Positions 9,365-20,085 of a DNA stretch of 64,000 bases are shown piece after piece. Each line of letters begins with the position of its first letter. Position 1 is the first letter of the stretch. The position numbers and the translations under genes were made by a program. The stretch is from the NCBI GenBank assembly GCA_963811895.1, contig CAWETE010000010.1:316356-380355 (forward strand), read 5' to 3'. The DNA is from DASSUW01 sp963811895 (lineage in GTDB: Bacteria > Actinomycetota > Thermoleophilia > Solirubrobacterales > Solirubrobacteraceae). The notes under the pieces were generated by a model. The model was not told the origin of the DNA, did not search any database, and saw only the letters and a list, made by a program, of their open reading frames with translations.

Positions 9365-9515
9365 GTGGATCTCCTTTCAGAGGCCTTACGGCCTGGCTCG
9401 GTGATGTCGTGCAGCGTCCTCCTCACGGCCGCCCGTCGCGCCCGTGGAGGACCCTGGTCCACTCCCTGGTGCGCGCGATTGGCCACTGGCCCCCGATCTC
9501 TGGGAGGCTGGCCCT

Positions 9516-12267
9516 GTGACGAGCCTTCTCGGGCGGGCCGACGAGTGCGCCCTGCTGGACGGGTTGATCGCGGACATCCGCCGGGGCGAGAGCCGGTCGC
9601 TGGTCCTGCGGGGCGAGGCCGGGATCGGCAAGACGGCGCTGCTGACGTACCTGGTCGAGTCGGCGTCGGAGGAGACCGTCGTGCGCGCGGTCGGGGTGGA
9701 GTCCGAGATGGAGCTCGCCTTCGCCGGCGTGCATCAGCTCTGCGGGCCGATGCTCGACCGGCTCCCGCGACTTCCCCCGCCGCAGCGTCAGGCGCTCGAG
9801 ATCGTGTTCGGGCAGAGCGCCGGCAGCGCCCCGGATCGGTTCCTCGTGGGCCTGGCGGTCCTGAGCCTGGTCTCGGAGGCGGCCGACGATCGGCCGCTGC
9901 TGTGCGTCGTCGACGACGCGCAGTGGCTCGACCAGGCGTCGGCGCTGACCCTCGCCTTCGTCGCCCGTCGCCTGCTGGCGGAGCCGGTCGGGATCGTCTT
10001 CGCCGCACGCGAGCCGGGCGAGGAGCTCCAGCACATCTCCGAGCTGGAGGTGCGCGGCGTGCGCAACGGGCACGCTCGCGCGCTGCTCGGCTCGGCGGTG
10101 CGCTTCCAGCTCGACGAGCGGATCCGGGACCGGATCATCGCCGAGACAGGGGGCAATCCGCTGGCGCTGCTCGAGCTGCCGAGAGGCCTCACGGCGACGG
10201 AGCTGGCGGGCGGCTTCGGGCTGCTGGGCGCGCAGAGCCTCTCGGGACGGATCGAGGAGAGCTTCGTCCGGCAGCTCGCAGGCGCACTCCGACGACGCGC
10301 GGCGCCTGTTGCTGCTCGCGGCGGCGGAGCCGCTCGGCGATCCGCTGCTGCTCTGGCGCGCGGCCGCGAAGTTCGGCATCGAGCCGGCGGCCGCCGATGA
10401 CGTCGAGGCGCGCGGGCTGCTCGCGATCGGCGAGCAGGCGCGGTTCCGTCACCCGCTGACCCGCTCGGCCGTCTACCGGTCGGCGGGGGCACAGGAACGC
10501 CGGGCGGTCCACCTCGCACTCGCGGAGGAGACCGATCGGGACGCCGACCCGGACCGCCGTGCCTGGCATCTGGCCGCCGCGGCGGCGGGACCCGACGAGG
10601 AGGTCGCCCTGGAGCTCGAGCGCTCAGCCGTCCGGGCGCAGACGCGCGGCGGCCTGGCCGCCGCCGCCGCGTTCCTGCAACGCGCGGTCGCGCTGTCGGG
10701 CGATCCCGCGCGGCGGGCGGACAGAGCGCTCGCGGCCGCCCAGGCCAGCCTCGGGGCGGGGGCGTTCGACCTGGCTCGCGAGCTGCTCGCGGCGGCGGAG
10801 GCAGGGCCGCTCGACGAGCTCGGGCAGGCCCGCCTGGATCTGCTCCAGGCCGAGGTCGCGTTCGCCCGCAACCGCGGCGGCGAGGCGCCGCTGCTGCTGC
10901 TCCAGGCCGCGAGGAAGCTCGAGACGCTCGACGTCCGCCTCTCGCGCAACACGTACCTCGACGCGTGGGCGGCGGCGCTGTTCGCCGGACACCTCGCGAG
11001 TCCGGGTGGCAGCCTGCTCGACGTCTCGCGCGCCGTGGCGACCGCGCCACCGGCGGATCCGCCCCTCGCGTGCGATCTGCTGCTGGACGGCCTGGCGCTG
11101 GTCTTCACCGAGGGACGCCAGGCCGCCGCGCCCGTGCTGCGGCGCGCGCTCTCGGCGTTCGCGGGCGCCGAGGTCACCGTGGAGGAGATCCTCCGGTGGG
11201 GCTGGCTGGCGACCCGGGCCGCGAACGTCGTGTGGGACCACGACTGCTGCCTCGAGCTCGGCAGGCGCGCGGTGGAGCTCGCCCGCGACTCCGGGGCGCT
11301 CGAGGTCCTCGGCGCCGCGGACAACGCGTACGGTCAGGCCGCCGCGTTCGGCGGCGACTTCGCGACCGCCGCGGTGCTGACGGCGGAGGTCGAGGCCGTC
11401 AAGGACGCGACCATGACCCGCATCCCACCGCACGCCGCGATCGCGGTCGCGGGGATCCGCGGGCGGGAGGCCGAGGCCACGGAGCTGATCGACGGCGTCA
11501 TCGCGGAGGCCACCGCCGCCGGCCAGGGGACCGCCGTCCAGTACGCGCACTGGGCGAGATCCGTGCTCATGAACGGGCTCGGCCGCTACGAGGAGGCGCT
11601 CGCGTCGGCGGTGGAGGCGAGCGAGGACACGCCGGTGCTCTACATCGCCGCGTGGACGCTGAGCGAGCTGATCGAGGCCGCCACCAGGACCGGGAGCCCC
11701 GAGCTCGCGCAGCGCGCTCTGACGCGACTCGCCGAGCACACGGAGGCCACGGACTCCGACTGGGTGCTCGGCCTCCACGCCCGCGGGCGCGCGCTCCTGA
11801 GCGAGGGCGAGGCCGCCGAGGACCTGTACCGCGAAGCCATCGAGCGCCTCGGGCGCACGCGGCTCCGGCCCGACTTCGCGCGCGCGCACCTGCTCTACGG
11901 GGAGTGGCTGCGCCGCGGCAACCGGCGCGTCGACGCTCGCGCGGAGCTGCGGGCGGCCTACGAGCTGTTCGTGGCGATCGGCATGGAGGCGTTCGCCGAG
12001 CGCGCCCGGGGTGAGCTGCAGGCGACGGGGGAGAAGGTCCGCAGGCGGGTGCTCGAGACGCGCGACGACCTGACCGCGCAGGAGCGGCAGATCGCGGAGC
12101 TCGCCCGGGACGGGCTGTCGAACCCGGAGATCGGCGCGCGGCTGTTCCTCAGCCCGCGCACCGTCGAGTGGCACCTGCGCAAGGTGTTCAGCAAGCTCGG
12201 GATCCAATCCCGGCGGGAGCTGTCGCGCGCGTTGCCGGGGTCCGAGACCGTGCTGGTCCCGGCCTGA
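9516..12267 (+). CDS. LuxR/LAL-type ATP-dependent transcriptional regulator, one frameshift
   Basis: A large signal-transduction ATPase with a LuxR output, about 916 residues after repair. Walker A GEAGIGKT is at 33-40, a Walker B-like LLCVVDDAQW follows near residue 130, and a TPR-like helical middle leads to a C-terminal LuxR helix-turn-helix (LTAQERQIAELARDGLSN, RTVEWHLRKVFSKLGI). I chose GTG 9516 over an upstream ATG because GGGAGG lies just before it and MTSLLGRADE is the usual N-terminus. The frame changes near 10281; removing one G gives LAAHSDDARRLLLLAAAEPLG. It probably controls the neighbouring genes, and the divergent hydrolase is a candidate. Confidence 0.85.
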
Positions 12268-12354
12268 GCCGCACCCCGCGAGTGAGGCCAGCCACCGCTC
12301 AGGAAACAGGTTGCCCGGAAGGTGGACGGACGCCGCGCGGGCGATCCTGGAGGC

Positions 12355-12972
12355 ATGGACACGACCCTGACTCCCGACCCGGCCTGGCGCGTCGCGCTGC
12401 GGCCCCTGATCACCGCCCGCGGCTGGACCTCACTGACCCACAACCTGCTCGGCCTGCCGCTCGGCACGGCCTACTTCATCTGGCTCGTCACCGGCCTGGC
12501 CACCGGCCTCGGCCTCGCCATCACGATCATCGGCATCCCGCTCCTCACGCTCGTGCTGGCCGCCACCCGTCCTCTCCTGATGCTGGAGCGCGGCCTCGCC
12601 AACGCGCTGCTCGGCAGCACCCTCCCGCCCGTCGCCGTCGCTCCGCGGGGCGAGGGCTGGTTCGGCCGGCTGAAGGCCTACTGGACCGACGGCACGACCT
12701 GGCGCGGCATCGGCTACCTGCTCGCGCGCTTCCCCGTCGGCGTCGCGACCTTCACCGTCGCGGTCACCACCTACAGCGTCGCGCTGTGGTGCCTCGCCGC
12801 CCCGCTCCTCGCCCCGCTGGGCGCGATGGACCTGGGCTTCTGGGAGCCGGACACGCTGCTCGAGGGCCTCGCCTTCTTCCCGTTCGGCGTCGTGGCCCTC
12901 TTCACCGCCGGCTGGATCTCCGAGGGCATGGCGGCGATGTCGCGCGGGCTGATCAAGGCGACTGTGCGCTGA
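12355..12972 (+). CDS. Sensor-domain integral membrane protein
   Basis: A 205-residue membrane protein resembling the 'putative sensor' domain found at the N-terminus of actinobacterial histidine kinases. It has paired hydrophobic segments near the N-terminus (LLGLPLGTAYFIWLVTGLATGLGLAITIIG) and two more in the second half. There is no kinase or output domain, so it is a free-standing sensor module. ATG 12355 is preferred over an upstream start because of the GGAGG site directly before it. It follows the LuxR/LAL gene by 87 bp and may act with it (inference). Confidence 0.72.
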   Translation: MDTTLTPDPAWRVALRPLITARGWTSLTHNLLGLPLGTAYFIWLVTGLATGLGLAITIIGIPLLTLVLAATRPLLMLERGLANALLGSTLPPVAVAPRGEGWFGRLKAYWTDGTTWRGIGYLLARFPVGVATFTVAVTTYSVALWCLAAPLLAPLGAMDLGFWEPDTLLEGLAFFPFGVVALFTAGWISEGMAAMSRGLIKATVR

Positions 12973-13340
12973 GGGCGCACGTCAAAGTCTCGCATTGACG
13001 GGAGGAAGGCCGGTTGCCGGTGCCTTTCTCCCCAAGATCGCTGCGCGCGCAGCTACGCCGCCGCACCGGGATGTCGGGGCACGGCGAGCTTGGACGGTGT
13101 CGATGATCTCGAGATCGACCGCGCCCGCCAGCACATGTGCGGCGGCTGAGATCAAAGACCAGGTGGCGCAGCTCCCTGCGGCCTGAGCCGCCACCTCGTG
13201 GCCGACGAGCGGAGCGCCGAACACTTCATCACTTCGAGGGATTGACTGCACTGCCCCGATAGAGCGATGCTGAACTCTCGGACGGGCTGCGAAGCCTGGA
13301 TCGGGAAGGACGTTCCGCAATCCTCGGAGGATGTGGCTGG
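12973..13340. other. 368-bp intergenic region, no convincing gene
   Basis: Short ORFs exist on both strands (for example 12995-13186 plus and 12982-13320 minus) but lack family features or ribosome sites. The plus-strand reading near 13090-13340 shows no recognisable domain. It probably holds the promoter of the efflux locus; I could not identify a convincing -35/-10 pair. Confidence 0.5.
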
Positions 13341-16300
13341 ATGGGAGCGATCATCGGATGGAGTCTGAGATTCAGGCTCTTGGTCGTCGCCCTCGCCGCG
13401 GGAGTGCTCGCCTTCGGGTTCGCACAGCTCCGCGACGCCCCGGTGGACGTCTTGCCGGAGTTCACGCCGCCGTACGCGGAGATTCAGACGGAGGCGCTCG
13501 GTCTGTCGGCGACGGAGGTCGAGAACCTGATCACGGTGCCGCTCGAGGCCGACCTGCTCAACGGGGTCGAGGGCGTCGAGGTCATCCGCTCGGAGTCGCT
13601 TCCCGGCCTTTCGTCGGTGGTGCTCGTGTTCGCTCCGGGGACGGACGTGTACCGGGCACGTCAGCTCGTGCAGGAGCGCCTGGCCCATGCGCATGTCCTC
13701 CCGCGTGTCTCCAAGCCACCGACCCTGCTCCAGCCGCTTTCGTCGTCGAGCCGCGTGATGATGATCGCCCTGTCCTCGGATCGCGTGTCGGCGATCGAGC
13801 GCTCCGTCATCGCCCGCTGGACGGTGCGCCCGCGGCTGATGGGCGTCCCCGGAGTGGCCAACGTGGCCGTCTGGGGCATGCGCGACCAGCAGCTCCAAGT
13901 GCAGGTCGACCCCGAGCGGCTGCGCGACCGCGACGTGACGTTGGCCCAGATCGTCAAGACCGCGGGCAACGCGCAGGTCGTGTCGCCGCTCACCTTCCTC
14001 GAGGCCTCGACGCCCGGCTCGGGCGGCTTCATCGAGACGCCGCAGCAGCGGCTCCAGGTCCGCAGCGTCCTCGAGCGCCTCGCGGACCCCGAGCAGCTCG
14101 GCCGGGTCCCGGTGGAGGAGACGGGCGGCCGGCTCCGGCTCAGCGACGTCGCTGACATCAAGGTCGATCACCAGCCTCTGATCGGCGACGCCGTGGTCCA
14201 CGACGGGGAGGGCCTGCTGCTCGTCATCGAGAAGTTGCCGGGAGCCGACACCCTGGAGGTAACGCGCGGCGTCGAGGCCGCGCTCGAGACGCTCCGCCCG
14301 GGCCTCACCGGGATCCGCACCGACACGTCGGTGTTCCGGCCGGCCACCTTCGTCGAGGAGGCGATCGACAACCTGACGATCGCGCTCGCGCTCGGCGCCG
14401 TGCTCGCCGCCCTCGGCCTGCTCGCTCTGCTCGGGCGCCGGCGCGACGTGCTGATCGCCCTCGCGGCCTTCGCGGTCTCGCTGGTGGCGGCCGCCCTCGT
14501 GCTGCACCTCCTCGGGGTGAGCTTCAACGCGATCTCCTTCGCGGGCCTGGCCGCCGCCGTCGCCGTCGTCGTCGACGACGCCGTCGTGGGCGCGGTCACG
14601 CCGGCGCGGCGCGCGGAAGCGGTGCGACGTCCACTCGTGTACGGAACCCTGATCGCGCTCCTGGCGGTGGTGCCGGTCGCGATCATGGAGGGGCGTCCCG
14701 GCGCATTCTTCGAGCCGCTCGCGCTGGCGTATGCACTCGCCGTCCTGGCCGCGACGGGCGTGGCCGTCACGGTGACGCCCGCGCTCCGCGCGCTCCTCGG
14801 CGAGGGGGCCGGGCGCGAGCCGGCCGTCCTTCGCCGGCTGCGGACCTTCTACGCCGCCGCGCTCGCGCGCTTCATGCGCGACGCGCGGGTGGCGCCGGCC
14901 GCGGCGGGCGTCCTGCTGGTCGCCGGGCTCGCGGTGCTGCCGCTCCTGGCGTCGTCGCCGGTGCCGTCGTTCCAGGAGCGTGACGTGCTCGTGCGGCTCG
15001 ACGGCGAACCCGGCACGTCGCGACCGCGCATGGCCGAGCTGACGGCGGCCGTGAGCCGCGAGCTGCGGGCCCTGCCCGGCATCGAGGGCGTCGGTGCCCA
15101 CGTCGGCCGGGCAGTGACCGGGGACCGCGCCGTGGACGTGAGCTCGAGCGAGCTCTGGGCCGCCATCGCCGCGGGCGCCGACCGCGACGGGACCGTGCGC
15201 CTGATCGAGGAGACGGTGGCCCGCGTGGCCGGTGTCGAGCACGACGTCGCCACGTATTCCGAGCGCCGGATCCGCGACATCGGGGCGCTCGACGACGGCG
15301 ACGACGAGCACGGCGGCGGGCTCGGCGCATTGGCCGGGTCCGGGCAGCCGCTGGCCGCGCGCGTCTACGGTCAGGACCTCGCGGTTCTCGACCGCGAGGC
15401 CGAGCGGGTGCGGCGAGTCATGGCCGGCGTCGAAGGCGTGGTGGCGCCTCGCATCGAGCGGCCCGAGACGCAGCCGACCGTCGTCGTCGAGGTGGATCTC
15501 GACCGGGCGCGGCGACTCGGAATCAAGCCCGGCGACGTGCGGCGGGCACAGGCCACGCTGTTCCAGGGCATCCAGGTCGGGAGCGTATTCGAAGGCCAGA
15601 AGGTCTTCGACGTCATCGTCGTCGGCGTGCCGGCCACGCGGCGTGGCGTCGCGGACGTGCGCAGCCTGCTGCTCGACCGCCCGGGCGGCGGGCACGTGCG
15701 GCTCGGGGAGGTCGCCGACGTGCGACTCGAAGACGACCCGGTCGCGATCGAGCGCGAGGCCGTCTCGCGCTATGTCGACGTCGAGGCGGGCGTCGAGGGA
15801 CGGAGCCTCGGCGCCGTGGCCGGCGACGTCCGCGATCGCGTCGCGGAGCTGAGCTTCCCGCTCGAGTACCACGCCGAGGTGCTCGAGGAGAGCACGGCCG
15901 ATGAGCTAGGCGCGGGGCGTGCGCTCGTGGTCGCGCTGGTCGCCGCCCTCGCCGCGTTCCTCCTCCTGCAGGCGGCGTTCCGCAGCTGGCGTCTGGCCGC
16001 GCTGGGCGTCGTACTGCTTCCGGCCGCGCTCGCCGGCGGCCTGCTTGCGACCCTGGTGGCCGGCGGCGAGCTCTCGCTCGGCTCTCTGGTGGGACTGCTT
16101 GCGCTGCTCGGCCTCGCCGCCCGAACCGTCGCGGCGTCGGTGCGTCACCTTGAGGAGCACGGCTCCGCCCAGGATCGCCTCGCGCCCATCGTGACGACAG
16201 CCGTGACGCTCGCGCTGCTCCTTCTACCGCTCGCGGTCCTGGGTGCGCGTCCCGGCCTCGAGGTCGTCCACCCGATGGCCGTGACCCTCCTTGGCGGCCT

Positions 16301-16445
16301 CGTGACCTGCACGTTCGCCGGACTCTTCGTGTTGCCCGCCCTGTACGGCGGGCTTGGCGGCGCGCCGCAGCCGCGGGACGACTGGGAGGGCGCGCTGGTC
16401 ACGCAGTTCGAGGGCGTCAAGCCGGTCGAGAGGGAGCTGCGGTGA
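13341..16445 (+). CDS. RND efflux transporter, CusA/CzcA (heavy-metal) type, with altered proton-relay region
   Basis: A 1034-residue RND permease with the heavy-metal subfamily N-terminus (VDVLPEFTPPYAEIQTEALGLS, NLITVPLE), two large extracytoplasmic loops and 12 predicted membrane segments. The central TM4 motif reads VVVDDAVVGAV (about residue 410). The Asp pair is kept, but the conserved VEN Glu is missing and about 25 residues of the following cytoplasmic loop are lost compared with the pump at 16852. Its stop overlaps the lipoprotein start, so all three genes form one operon. It may work only as a partner of the second pump (inference). Confidence 0.87.
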   Translation: MGAIIGWSLRFRLLVVALAAGVLAFGFAQLRDAPVDVLPEFTPPYAEIQTEALGLSATEVENLITVPLEADLLNGVEGVEVIRSESLPGLSSVVLVFAPGTDVYRARQLVQERLAHAHVLPRVSKPPTLLQPLSSSSRVMMIALSSDRVSAIERSVIARWTVRPRLMGVPGVANVAVWGMRDQQLQVQVDPERLRDRDVTLAQIVKTAGNAQVVSPLTFLEASTPGSGGFIETPQQRLQVRSVLERLADPEQLGRVPVEETGGRLRLSDVADIKVDHQPLIGDAVVHDGEGLLLVIEKLPGADTLEVTRGVEAALETLRPGLTGIRTDTSVFRPATFVEEAIDNLTIALALGAVLAALGLLALLGRRRDVLIALAAFAVSLVAAALVLHLLGVSFNAISFAGLAAAVAVVVDDAVVGAVTPARRAEAVRRPLVYGTLIALLAVVPVAIMEGRPGAFFEPLALAYALAVLAATGVAVTVTPALRALLGEGAGREPAVLRRLRTFYAAALARFMRDARVAPAAAGVLLVAGLAVLPLLASSPVPSFQERDVLVRLDGEPGTSRPRMAELTAAVSRELRALPGIEGVGAHVGRAVTGDRAVDVSSSELWAAIAAGADRDGTVRLIEETVARVAGVEHDVATYSERRIRDIGALDDGDDEHGGGLGALAGSGQPLAARVYGQDLAVLDREAERVRRVMAGVEGVVAPRIERPETQPTVVVEVDLDRARRLGIKPGDVRRAQATLFQGIQVGSVFEGQKVFDVIVVGVPATRRGVADVRSLLLDRPGGGHVRLGEVADVRLEDDPVAIEREAVSRYVDVEAGVEGRSLGAVAGDVRDRVAELSFPLEYHAEVLEESTADELGAGRALVVALVAALAAFLLLQAAFRSWRLAALGVVLLPAALAGGLLATLVAGGELSLGSLVGLLALLGLAARTVAASVRHLEEHGSAQDRLAPIVTTAVTLALLLLPLAVLGARPGLEVVHPMAVTLLGGLVTCTFAGLFVLPALYGGLGGAPQPRDDWEGALVTQFEGVKPVERELR

Positions 16446-16852
16446 GGGTCGCGGCCGTGGTCGTCGCGCTCGTGCTCTCGCTCTCGGCGTGCAGCGAGGT
16501 CGAGGAGACGAGCGGCGGCTACGAGCCGGCGCGGCTGGAAGCGGTCGCCGGCTCGGAGTTCAAGCGGGTCACCTTCACTGAGGAGGGGGCGCGACGGACC
16601 GGGCTCCGGACGGTCACGATCGGCGGCGACCGCGTCGTGCCGTCCGCGGCGCTGATCTACGACGCCGGCGGCATCAGCTACGTGTACACCGTCGCCGGAC
16701 CGCTGTCGTACGTCCGCGCGGAGGTCGTGGCCGAAGGCGCCGAGGGCGACCGAGTGCGGTTGGGGGCCGGCCCGCCGCCGGGCACCGAGATCGTGACGGT
16801 CGGAGCGGCGGAGGTGTACGGGGCCGAGCTCGAGATCTCGGGCGGCCACTGA
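16442..16852 (+). CDS. Small lipoprotein resembling the C-terminal part of an RND membrane-fusion protein
   Basis: A 136-residue predicted lipoprotein: signal peptide, then lipobox LSAC with Cys17. The remainder (VTFTEEGARRTGLRTVTI, ALIYDAGGISYVYTVAGP, VRLGAGPPPGTEIVTVGAAEVYGAE) resembles the barrel and membrane-proximal end of HlyD/CusB adaptors, where the phrase 'PGTEIVTVGAAEVYGAE' is typical. The lipoyl domain and coiled-coil hairpin of full adaptors are absent, as expected if there is no outer-membrane channel to reach. It sits between two RND pumps with overlapping stops and starts on both sides. Confidence 0.75.
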   Translation: MRVAAVVVALVLSLSACSEVEETSGGYEPARLEAVAGSEFKRVTFTEEGARRTGLRTVTIGGDRVVPSAALIYDAGGISYVYTVAGPLSYVRAEVVAEGAEGDRVRLGAGPPPGTEIVTVGAAEVYGAELEISGGH

Positions 16853-19800
16853 TGCGCTGGCTGGTCGCGCGCAGCCTGCGCTTCCGATGGCTGGTGGTGT
16901 TCGCGGCGGCGGTGATGACCGCGTTCGGCGCGGCGCAGCTCGGGCGCGCTCAGGTGGACGTGTTCCCGGAGTTCGCGCCGCCCCGCGTGGAGATCCAGAC
17001 CGCGGCCCTCGGCAACTCCTCGAACGAGGTCGAGGAGCTGATCACGGTCCCGATCGAGGAGCAGCTCAATGGGCTGCCCGGCCTCGAACAGCTGCGCTCG
17101 AAGTCCGTCGCGCAGCTGTCGTCGATCGAGCTCGTGTTCGAGCGCGGCACCGACGAGCTGCGAGCCCGTCAGCTGGTCGAGGAGCGGCTGGCCCAGATCG
17201 CACCGACGCTGCCGAGCTGGGCGGTGCCGCCGTTCATGATGCCCCCGCTGTCGGCGACGAGCCGGATCATGAAGATCGGGCTCTCCTCCGATGAGGTCGG
17301 CCTGATCGAGATGTCCTCGATCGCCTACCGGAAGATCCGCGCACGCCTGATGCGCGTTCCGGGCGTGGCCCAGGTCGCGATCTGGGGCCAGCGGCCGCAG
17401 CAGCGGCACGTGCAGGTCGACCCGGCGCGGCTTGCGGCGTACGGGATCTCGCTCGAGCAGGTGAAGGACGTGACGGCGGACGCCCTGGATGCGGGCCTGC
17501 TGCGGTACTCCGACGGCGCCGTGGTCGGCACCGGCGGGTTCGTCGAGTCCCGCGGGCGGCGGTACAACGTGCGCCACCTGCAGGCCATCGAGGAGCCGGA
17601 GGAGCTCGCCGAGGTCGTGGTCGCCAGGCGCGGCGGCCGGACGCTGCGCCTAGGGGACCTGGGCCGGGTGGTGGAGGACGCGCCACCGCTGTGGGGCGAC
17701 GCCGTCGTCAACGACGGCCCGGGCCTCCTGCTCGTCGTGCAGAAGTTCCGCGGGGCCAACACGATGAACGTGACGCGCGAGGTCGAGGCGGCAATCGACG
17801 AGATGCGGCCGGGGCTGCCGAGCATCGAGATCGATACGACGATCTTCCGCCCCGCCACGTTCATCGAGACGGCCGTGCACAACCTCACCACCGCCCTGAT
17901 CCTCGGCTGCCTGCTCGTGATCGCGATCCTCATCGCCTTCCTCTTCGAGTGGCGCACGGCGTTCATCAGCCTTGTCGCCATCCCGCTCTCGCTGGTCGCC
18001 GCCCTGCTGGTGCTGGACCTGCAGGGCGCGACGATCAACGTGATGATCCTCGCGGGGCTGGTGGTCTCCGTCGGGGTGGTCGTCGACGACGCGATCATCG
18101 GCGTCGAGAACATCGTCCGCCGGCTGCGGCAGGCGCGCGCCGCGGGCAGCAGCGTGTCAACGGGCGCCGTCGTGCTCGACGCCACCGTGGAGGTGCGATC
18201 CGCGATCACTTACGCGACGCTGATCGTGCTGGTCGCCGTGACGCCGGTGTTCCTGCTCGAGGGGCTGTCCGGGTCGTTCTTCAAGCCGCTCGTACTGTCG
18301 TACGGGCTCGCGGTCCTGGTGTCGATGGTCGTGGCGCTCGCGCTGACGCCGGCGTTGTGCCTGATCATGCTCTCTCGGCGAGGCCTCGGGCATCGCGAGG
18401 CGCCGCTGCTGCGTGTGCTCAAGCGCGGCTACGGGGCGATCCTGGCGCGCGTGATCCGCAGCCCGCGGCCGGCGATGCTCGCCGCGGTGGCGCTGACGGC
18501 AGCTGGGCTGCTCGTGGTCCCGACACTCGGCTCGTCGCTGCTCCCCAGCTTCAAGGAGCGCGACTTTCTCATGCACTGGCTGACCCAGCCCGGCACGTCG
18601 CTGGCGGAGGAGACCCGAATCTCGACCCGTGCCTGCCGTGACCTGCGAAAGATCGACGGCGTTCGCAACTGCGGCTCGCACATCGGGCAGGCGAAGCAGG
18701 CGGACGAGGTCTACGGAGTGGACTTCGGCGAGAACTGGGTCAGCGTCGACCCCGAGGTGGACTACGACATCGCGCTGGCCTCGATCCATCGCACCGTCGA
18801 GGGCTACCCGGGCCTCTTCCGCGACGTCCAGACCTACCTGCGGGAGCGGATCAAGGAGGTCCTGACCGGGACGAGCCAGTCGGTCGTCGTGCGCATCTCC
18901 GGCCCTGATCTCGACGTGCTGCAGGAGAAGGCGGACGAGATCCAGGAGCGCGTCGCCGGCGTCGAGGGCGTCATCGACGCCCATACCGACCTCCATGACG
19001 AGCTGCCCCACATCGAGGTCGAGCCCGACCTCGCGGCCGCGCGCGAGCATGGCCTCAAGCCCGGCGACATCCGCCGCCAGACCTCGACGCTGCTCGCCAG
19101 CGAGGAGGTAAGCGATCTGTGGTACGCGGGCCAGGCGTACGACGTCCGCGTGTGGAGCATCCCGTCGGTGCGCGACAGCGTGGCGGACGTCGAGCGGCTG
19201 TCGATCGACACGCCGAACGGCGGCCGCGTCCGCCTGGCCGAGGTGGCCGACGTGCGGCTGGCGCCGACGCCGAACGCCATCGAGCGGGAGCTCCAGTCGC
19301 GCCGACTCGACGTCGGCGCCAACGTCGAGGGACGCGACCTCGGTTCGGTCGTCGCCGAGGTGGAGGAGCGCGTCGCGCAGGTGCGGCTCCCGCTCGGGTA
19401 CACGGCGGAGGTTCTGGGCGAGTCGACGGAGCTCAGCGCCGCGCAGGACCGTCTGCTGCTCTTCGGCGCCGCGGCCGCGATCGCGATCCTCCTGCTGCTA
19501 CAGGCCGCCCTCGGCAGCCTGCGCCTCGCCGTCCTCAGCTTCCTGCTGCTGCCGATGGCGCTCGTGGGCGGGGTGCTCGCCGTGTGGCTCGGCGACGGCG
19601 TGCTCTCGCTCGGCTCGCTCGTCGGCTTCCTCACCGTCTTCGGGATCGCCGCACGTAACGGCATCCTGATGATCAGCCACTTCCAGCATCTCGAGCGGTA
19701 CGAAGGCGAGGCGTTCGGCCCCGCGCTGGTCCTGCGCGGCGCAAAGGAACGCCTCGCGCCGATCCTCATGACCGCCTCCGCGACCGGCCTCGCGCTCGTG

Positions 19801-19962
19801 CCGCTGGCGGTGGCCGGCAGCATCCCTGGCCACGAGATCGAGCATCCGATGGCCATCGTCATCCTGGGCGGCCTGGTCACGTCGACGCTGCTGAACCTGT
19901 TCGTGCTCCCGTCGCTGTACCTGCGCTTCGGGCGGCCCGCGACCGCGCGACAGCCGGGTTGA
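16852..19962 (+). CDS. RND efflux transporter, CusA/CzcA (heavy-metal) type
   Basis: A 1036-residue RND pump with an intact family architecture. It has the N-terminal VDVFPEFAPPRVEIQT block, the GNSSNEVEELITVPIEEQLNG motif, and a TM4 relay VVVDDAIIGVENIV with the Asp pair near 411 and the Glu near 420. The second-half LVGFLTVFGIAARNGILMISH segment is the TM10-11 signature. It likely exports metal ions or small organics using the proton gradient. The ATG overlaps the lipoprotein stop. The substrate cannot be told from the sequence; the HME-like relay argues for a cation. Confidence 0.9.
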   Translation: MRWLVARSLRFRWLVVFAAAVMTAFGAAQLGRAQVDVFPEFAPPRVEIQTAALGNSSNEVEELITVPIEEQLNGLPGLEQLRSKSVAQLSSIELVFERGTDELRARQLVEERLAQIAPTLPSWAVPPFMMPPLSATSRIMKIGLSSDEVGLIEMSSIAYRKIRARLMRVPGVAQVAIWGQRPQQRHVQVDPARLAAYGISLEQVKDVTADALDAGLLRYSDGAVVGTGGFVESRGRRYNVRHLQAIEEPEELAEVVVARRGGRTLRLGDLGRVVEDAPPLWGDAVVNDGPGLLLVVQKFRGANTMNVTREVEAAIDEMRPGLPSIEIDTTIFRPATFIETAVHNLTTALILGCLLVIAILIAFLFEWRTAFISLVAIPLSLVAALLVLDLQGATINVMILAGLVVSVGVVVDDAIIGVENIVRRLRQARAAGSSVSTGAVVLDATVEVRSAITYATLIVLVAVTPVFLLEGLSGSFFKPLVLSYGLAVLVSMVVALALTPALCLIMLSRRGLGHREAPLLRVLKRGYGAILARVIRSPRPAMLAAVALTAAGLLVVPTLGSSLLPSFKERDFLMHWLTQPGTSLAEETRISTRACRDLRKIDGVRNCGSHIGQAKQADEVYGVDFGENWVSVDPEVDYDIALASIHRTVEGYPGLFRDVQTYLRERIKEVLTGTSQSVVVRISGPDLDVLQEKADEIQERVAGVEGVIDAHTDLHDELPHIEVEPDLAAAREHGLKPGDIRRQTSTLLASEEVSDLWYAGQAYDVRVWSIPSVRDSVADVERLSIDTPNGGRVRLAEVADVRLAPTPNAIERELQSRRLDVGANVEGRDLGSVVAEVEERVAQVRLPLGYTAEVLGESTELSAAQDRLLLFGAAAAIAILLLLQAALGSLRLAVLSFLLLPMALVGGVLAVWLGDGVLSLGSLVGFLTVFGIAARNGILMISHFQHLERYEGEAFGPALVLRGAKERLAPILMTASATGLALVPLAVAGSIPGHEIEHPMAIVILGGLVTSTLLNLFVLPSLYLRFGRPATARQPG

Positions 19963-20085
19963 GGACTCCGAGGGCCGGTTGTCGTCCCGGCGGTTGGCGG
20001 TTGGGTGAGCGCCGCTCGGAGGACGCGCTCTCCGGCACCACGTCACCCGTCGATCGAGAGCATGGACATTTGCAGGCATTTCTCA

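Noticed and set aside
12982..13320. Small minus-strand ORF in the gap before the RND locus
   Set aside because: No start signal, no family pattern, biased composition.
13152..15872. 906-codon minus-strand ORF
   Set aside because: Antisense of the first RND pump, which has full family motifs; this reading has none.
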